Positions 63,201 through 64,000 of a stretch of DNA of 64,000 bases are shown piece after piece. Position 1 is the first letter of the stretch. The number at the start of each line of letters is the position of its first letter. Source of the stretch: an uncultured bacterium (GTDB lineage Bacteria; Vulcanimicrobiota; Xenobia; Xenobiales; Xenobiaceae). The position numbers and the translations under genes are program-made. The stretch is taken from contig CAKUBG010000001.1 of the NCBI GenBank assembly GCA_934636825.1, positions 186,001-250,000 of the forward strand, read 5' to 3'. The notes beneath the pieces are model-generated. The model was not told the origin of the DNA. It made no database searches and was given only the letters and a program-made list of their open reading frames with translations.

Positions 63201-63490
63201 AATTCGAACTCAATAACGATAGCCGAATAGCCTTCGTAGGAGGTACTTTTTATGCTTTTGATACCTTCGATAGTACCGACTTGTTCTTCAATAATGTTGG
63301 TGACGTCTTGGTCGATAACTTCAGGGTCGGCACCTACATAAGTAGTCGTAACACTGACTACAGGAATATCAAAGTCTGGCATTAGGTCTACGCCCATGCG
63401 GCTGTAGCCCATAAGACCGACCAGAATTAGTGACAGAACCAGCACTGTCGTAAAGACAGGCCTCTTAATACAAAAATCCCAAATACTCAA
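60242..63490 (-). CDS. RND efflux pump, inner-membrane transporter (HAE1/AcrB type)
   Basis: A 1082-residue RND transporter. Segment 1 (KRPVFTTVLVLSLILVGLMG), the porter domain, and the proton-relay motif GLVIDDTIVVLENIF in segment 4 are present. It shows pseudo-duplication, as expected (second half starting near RNRFTRVMTIVIAF). It pumps drugs or other amphiphiles out by proton antiport with the fusion protein and the outer-membrane factor. TTG 63490 lies behind GAGGAG. A 40-residue hydrophilic C-terminus is present. Substrate not predictable. Confidence 0.95.
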   Translation of the reverse strand: MSIWDFCIKRPVFTTVLVLSLILVGLMGYSRMGVDLMPDFDIPVVSVTTTYVGADPEVIDQDVTNIIEEQVGTIEGIKSIKSTSYEGYSAIVIEFELDRDIDVATQEVRDKVSKAEQDLPTSIDKPLVQKIDPDSSPIIYLTLAGDIPYQRLSQLADDVLQDQIQNISGVGSVELYGFRERNIRIWLEAGKMEKYSISPAEVLGALGSWHVELPGGRLETDKRESTIKMEGEYTSVEELETMTLAWRNGAPVRLKDVARVEDGEDDIRSYSRENGQACVTLAVIKQTGSNTVGIAQAVRDKLPELRELLPGSVRLDVSYDTSTFIKDSVQGVGDDLLLGGIFTAIVIYLFLRHIKMTIISLISIPTSLLGAFGFMYFMNFTINQITMLAMSLAVGLVIDDTIVVLENIFRMMEEGSADGKTAASKGTGEVAFAVLAATMTIAAIFLPVAFMGGIIGRVFYQFGISVGIAITLSYCVSVTLTPMLCGRWLKPEKHDNFFTNAVGSFLSWMDHTYRSWLTVVLRNRFTRVMTIVIAFACFGFGLFLASFVGEEFSPNADRSAFIVSVKTPIGTSLTLTDERCKAITAIANTHPEVIKTMETIGDTQTGQVNKATIIVELKPRKEREKSQQQIMDEMRAEFEKLAGVTAIPAHIPTMGGGSTQYDLQYALQGADLDTLEEITGKITRLMQTNKNLCDIDDDLELIQPQVSVFPKRDSAADVGLTTNDITTALQTMMGGVDAAKFKIGSKRYDVRVKAEDNFREDAESIRKILLRTPSGKNVYMRSVANVVEGLGPNCISRYDRMRSVTITCNVVAGSITTGQASEWFEKEVGQILQSYPGYKITATGMTQNQKESMQYMMFALMSSIVIVYLVLAAQFESFIHPFTIMMTLPLALVGVFLALFLCHENLSIFALIGIIMLVGIVTRNGILLVEFANQLREEEGLDPHYAMLKAGPLRLRPILMTAASSIIGVLPVALGMSEGGEVRSAMGVAVIGGLLTSTFLTLFVVPTAYITFDGTMARITGILRKMGFKFEDDNNSNGTSGNASASGKKSGVDLSKPDTSGRNIEDIRHGKVIADSNDKEAR

Positions 63491-63492
63491 GG

Positions 63493-64000
63493 CTACTCGT
63501 TCTCCTCTGCCTTAGCAGCGATTTTGAGCGACTGTCCGTCGAGAATATCCAAAGCACCGGAAGTAACAACTTTTACACCAGCATCGATACCGCTAACTAA
63601 AGCCTCTTTGCCGTTGCTATAGATCATCTTGACGGGGTACTTTTTAGCCGTACCTTCATCACCACTACCTTCAAAAGCCATCACAAAGACAGAACCGACG
63701 GCGATATTGACAGCCGTACGAGGAACAATCACGCCTTTAAGTTCTTGCACTGGCATGTTAGCCTCGGCATAAGTTCCATCTAAAAGGGCTCCGCTCTCAT
63801 TTTTAATATTGAGACGAACCTTAATAGTGTGACTAGTAGGGTCGGAAGCGGGAATAACATCGACTACAGTAGCGGGGACTTTATCAACAATAGAAGTCTT
63901 CAGAGTTAAGTGGCTGCCAGCTTTAACGGCAGGAGCGAACTTTTCGTCTAAAGAGCTGATCATTTCCAAATCTTTATTGTCAACTACGCTAAACACAGCA
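63493..64000 (-). CDS. RND periplasmic adaptor (membrane fusion protein), partial
   Basis: C-terminal part of an HlyD/AcrA-type adaptor; the 5' end continues beyond the window. The visible part has the beta-barrel domain (SHTIKVRLNIKN, GTYAEANMPVQE), the VIVPRTAVNIAVGSVFVMA strand and the membrane-proximal domain (GIDAGVKVVTSGALDILDGQ). It bridges RND pump and outer-membrane factor. Two bases separate it from the pump gene, so it is the first gene of this operon that can be seen. Confidence 0.9.
   Translation of the reverse strand, partial: AVFSVVDNKDLEMISSLDEKFAPAVKAGSHLTLKTSIVDKVPATVVDVIPASDPTSHTIKVRLNIKNESGALLDGTYAEANMPVQELKGVIVPRTAVNIAVGSVFVMAFEGSGDEGTAKKYPVKMIYSNGKEALVSGIDAGVKVVTSGALDILDGQSLKIAAKAEENE

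Noticed and set aside
58350..64000. Efflux operon as the exporter of the zipper proteins
   Set aside because: The inner-membrane part is an RND pump, not an ABC type I exporter, and lies more than 30 kb away.

Overview
The window is one contiguous piece of a diderm bacterial chromosome. It has no rRNA, tRNA, CRISPR array or insertion sequence that I can see. An RND efflux operon with a TolC-type outer-membrane factor implies an outer membrane. The ribosomal gene order, the ECF transporter genes next to truA, and zinc-type S4, S14, L24 and L36 resemble Clostridia, Negativicutes or Synergistota. The lack of infA and rpmD at their usual places and the four-cysteine insertion in EF-Tu are further clues. 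I cannot name the phylum from sequence alone.

Layout. 1-2.4 kb: start of an exported protein, an SDR-fold protein without the usual catalytic Tyr and Lys, an unrecognised Rossmann-like protein, and a bifunctional-nuclease (DUF151) protein. 2.4-9.5 kb: a degenerate HD-GYP protein with a very long disordered N-terminus, a nitroreductase, TatD, a membrane glycosyltransferase and a two-domain methyltransferase. 9.5-15.7 kb: dinG, pnp (with a 220-residue Arg/Glu/Pro tail) and rpsO. 15.7-22.9 kb: an organophosphate transporter, rodA, a double-length dCTP deaminase, a duplicated-repeat hypothetical protein, truA, ecfT and proC. 23.1-27.5 kb: four tandem paralogues with a glycine-zipper segment, one carrying an 11-residue RTX-like repeat. 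27.6-30.7 kb: ecfA2, a glycosyltransferase and ecfA1.

30.8-52.6 kb is the str-S10-spc-alpha ribosomal supercluster, all on the minus strand: rpsL, rpsG, fusA, tuf, rpsJ through rplW, then after a terminator and a new promoter rplB through secY, adk, map, rpmJ, rpsM, rpsK, rpsD, rpoA, rplQ. 52.8-55.1 kb is a KdpE-like two-component pair. 55.3-57.7 kb holds a DNA alkylation repair protein, a small membrane protein and an exported DUF4344-like metallopeptidase. 57.8-64 kb is an efflux operon: membrane fusion protein (cut by the window end), RND pump, outer-membrane factor and a TetR regulator as last gene.

The best candidate for an undescribed system is the glycine-zipper cluster at 23.1-27.5 kb. 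Its four genes have their own terminators or promoters, a shared upstream 11-bp direct-repeat box, and a hairpin placed directly before each Shine-Dalgarno site. The proteins share a zipper core with one invariant cysteine and then diverge. They sit inside an otherwise conserved truA/ecf/ribosomal neighbourhood. The closest described analogy I know is the surface-associated glycine-zipper bacteriocins (Cdz) of Caulobacter, but no secretion or immunity gene is adjacent here, so that function is only a hypothesis.
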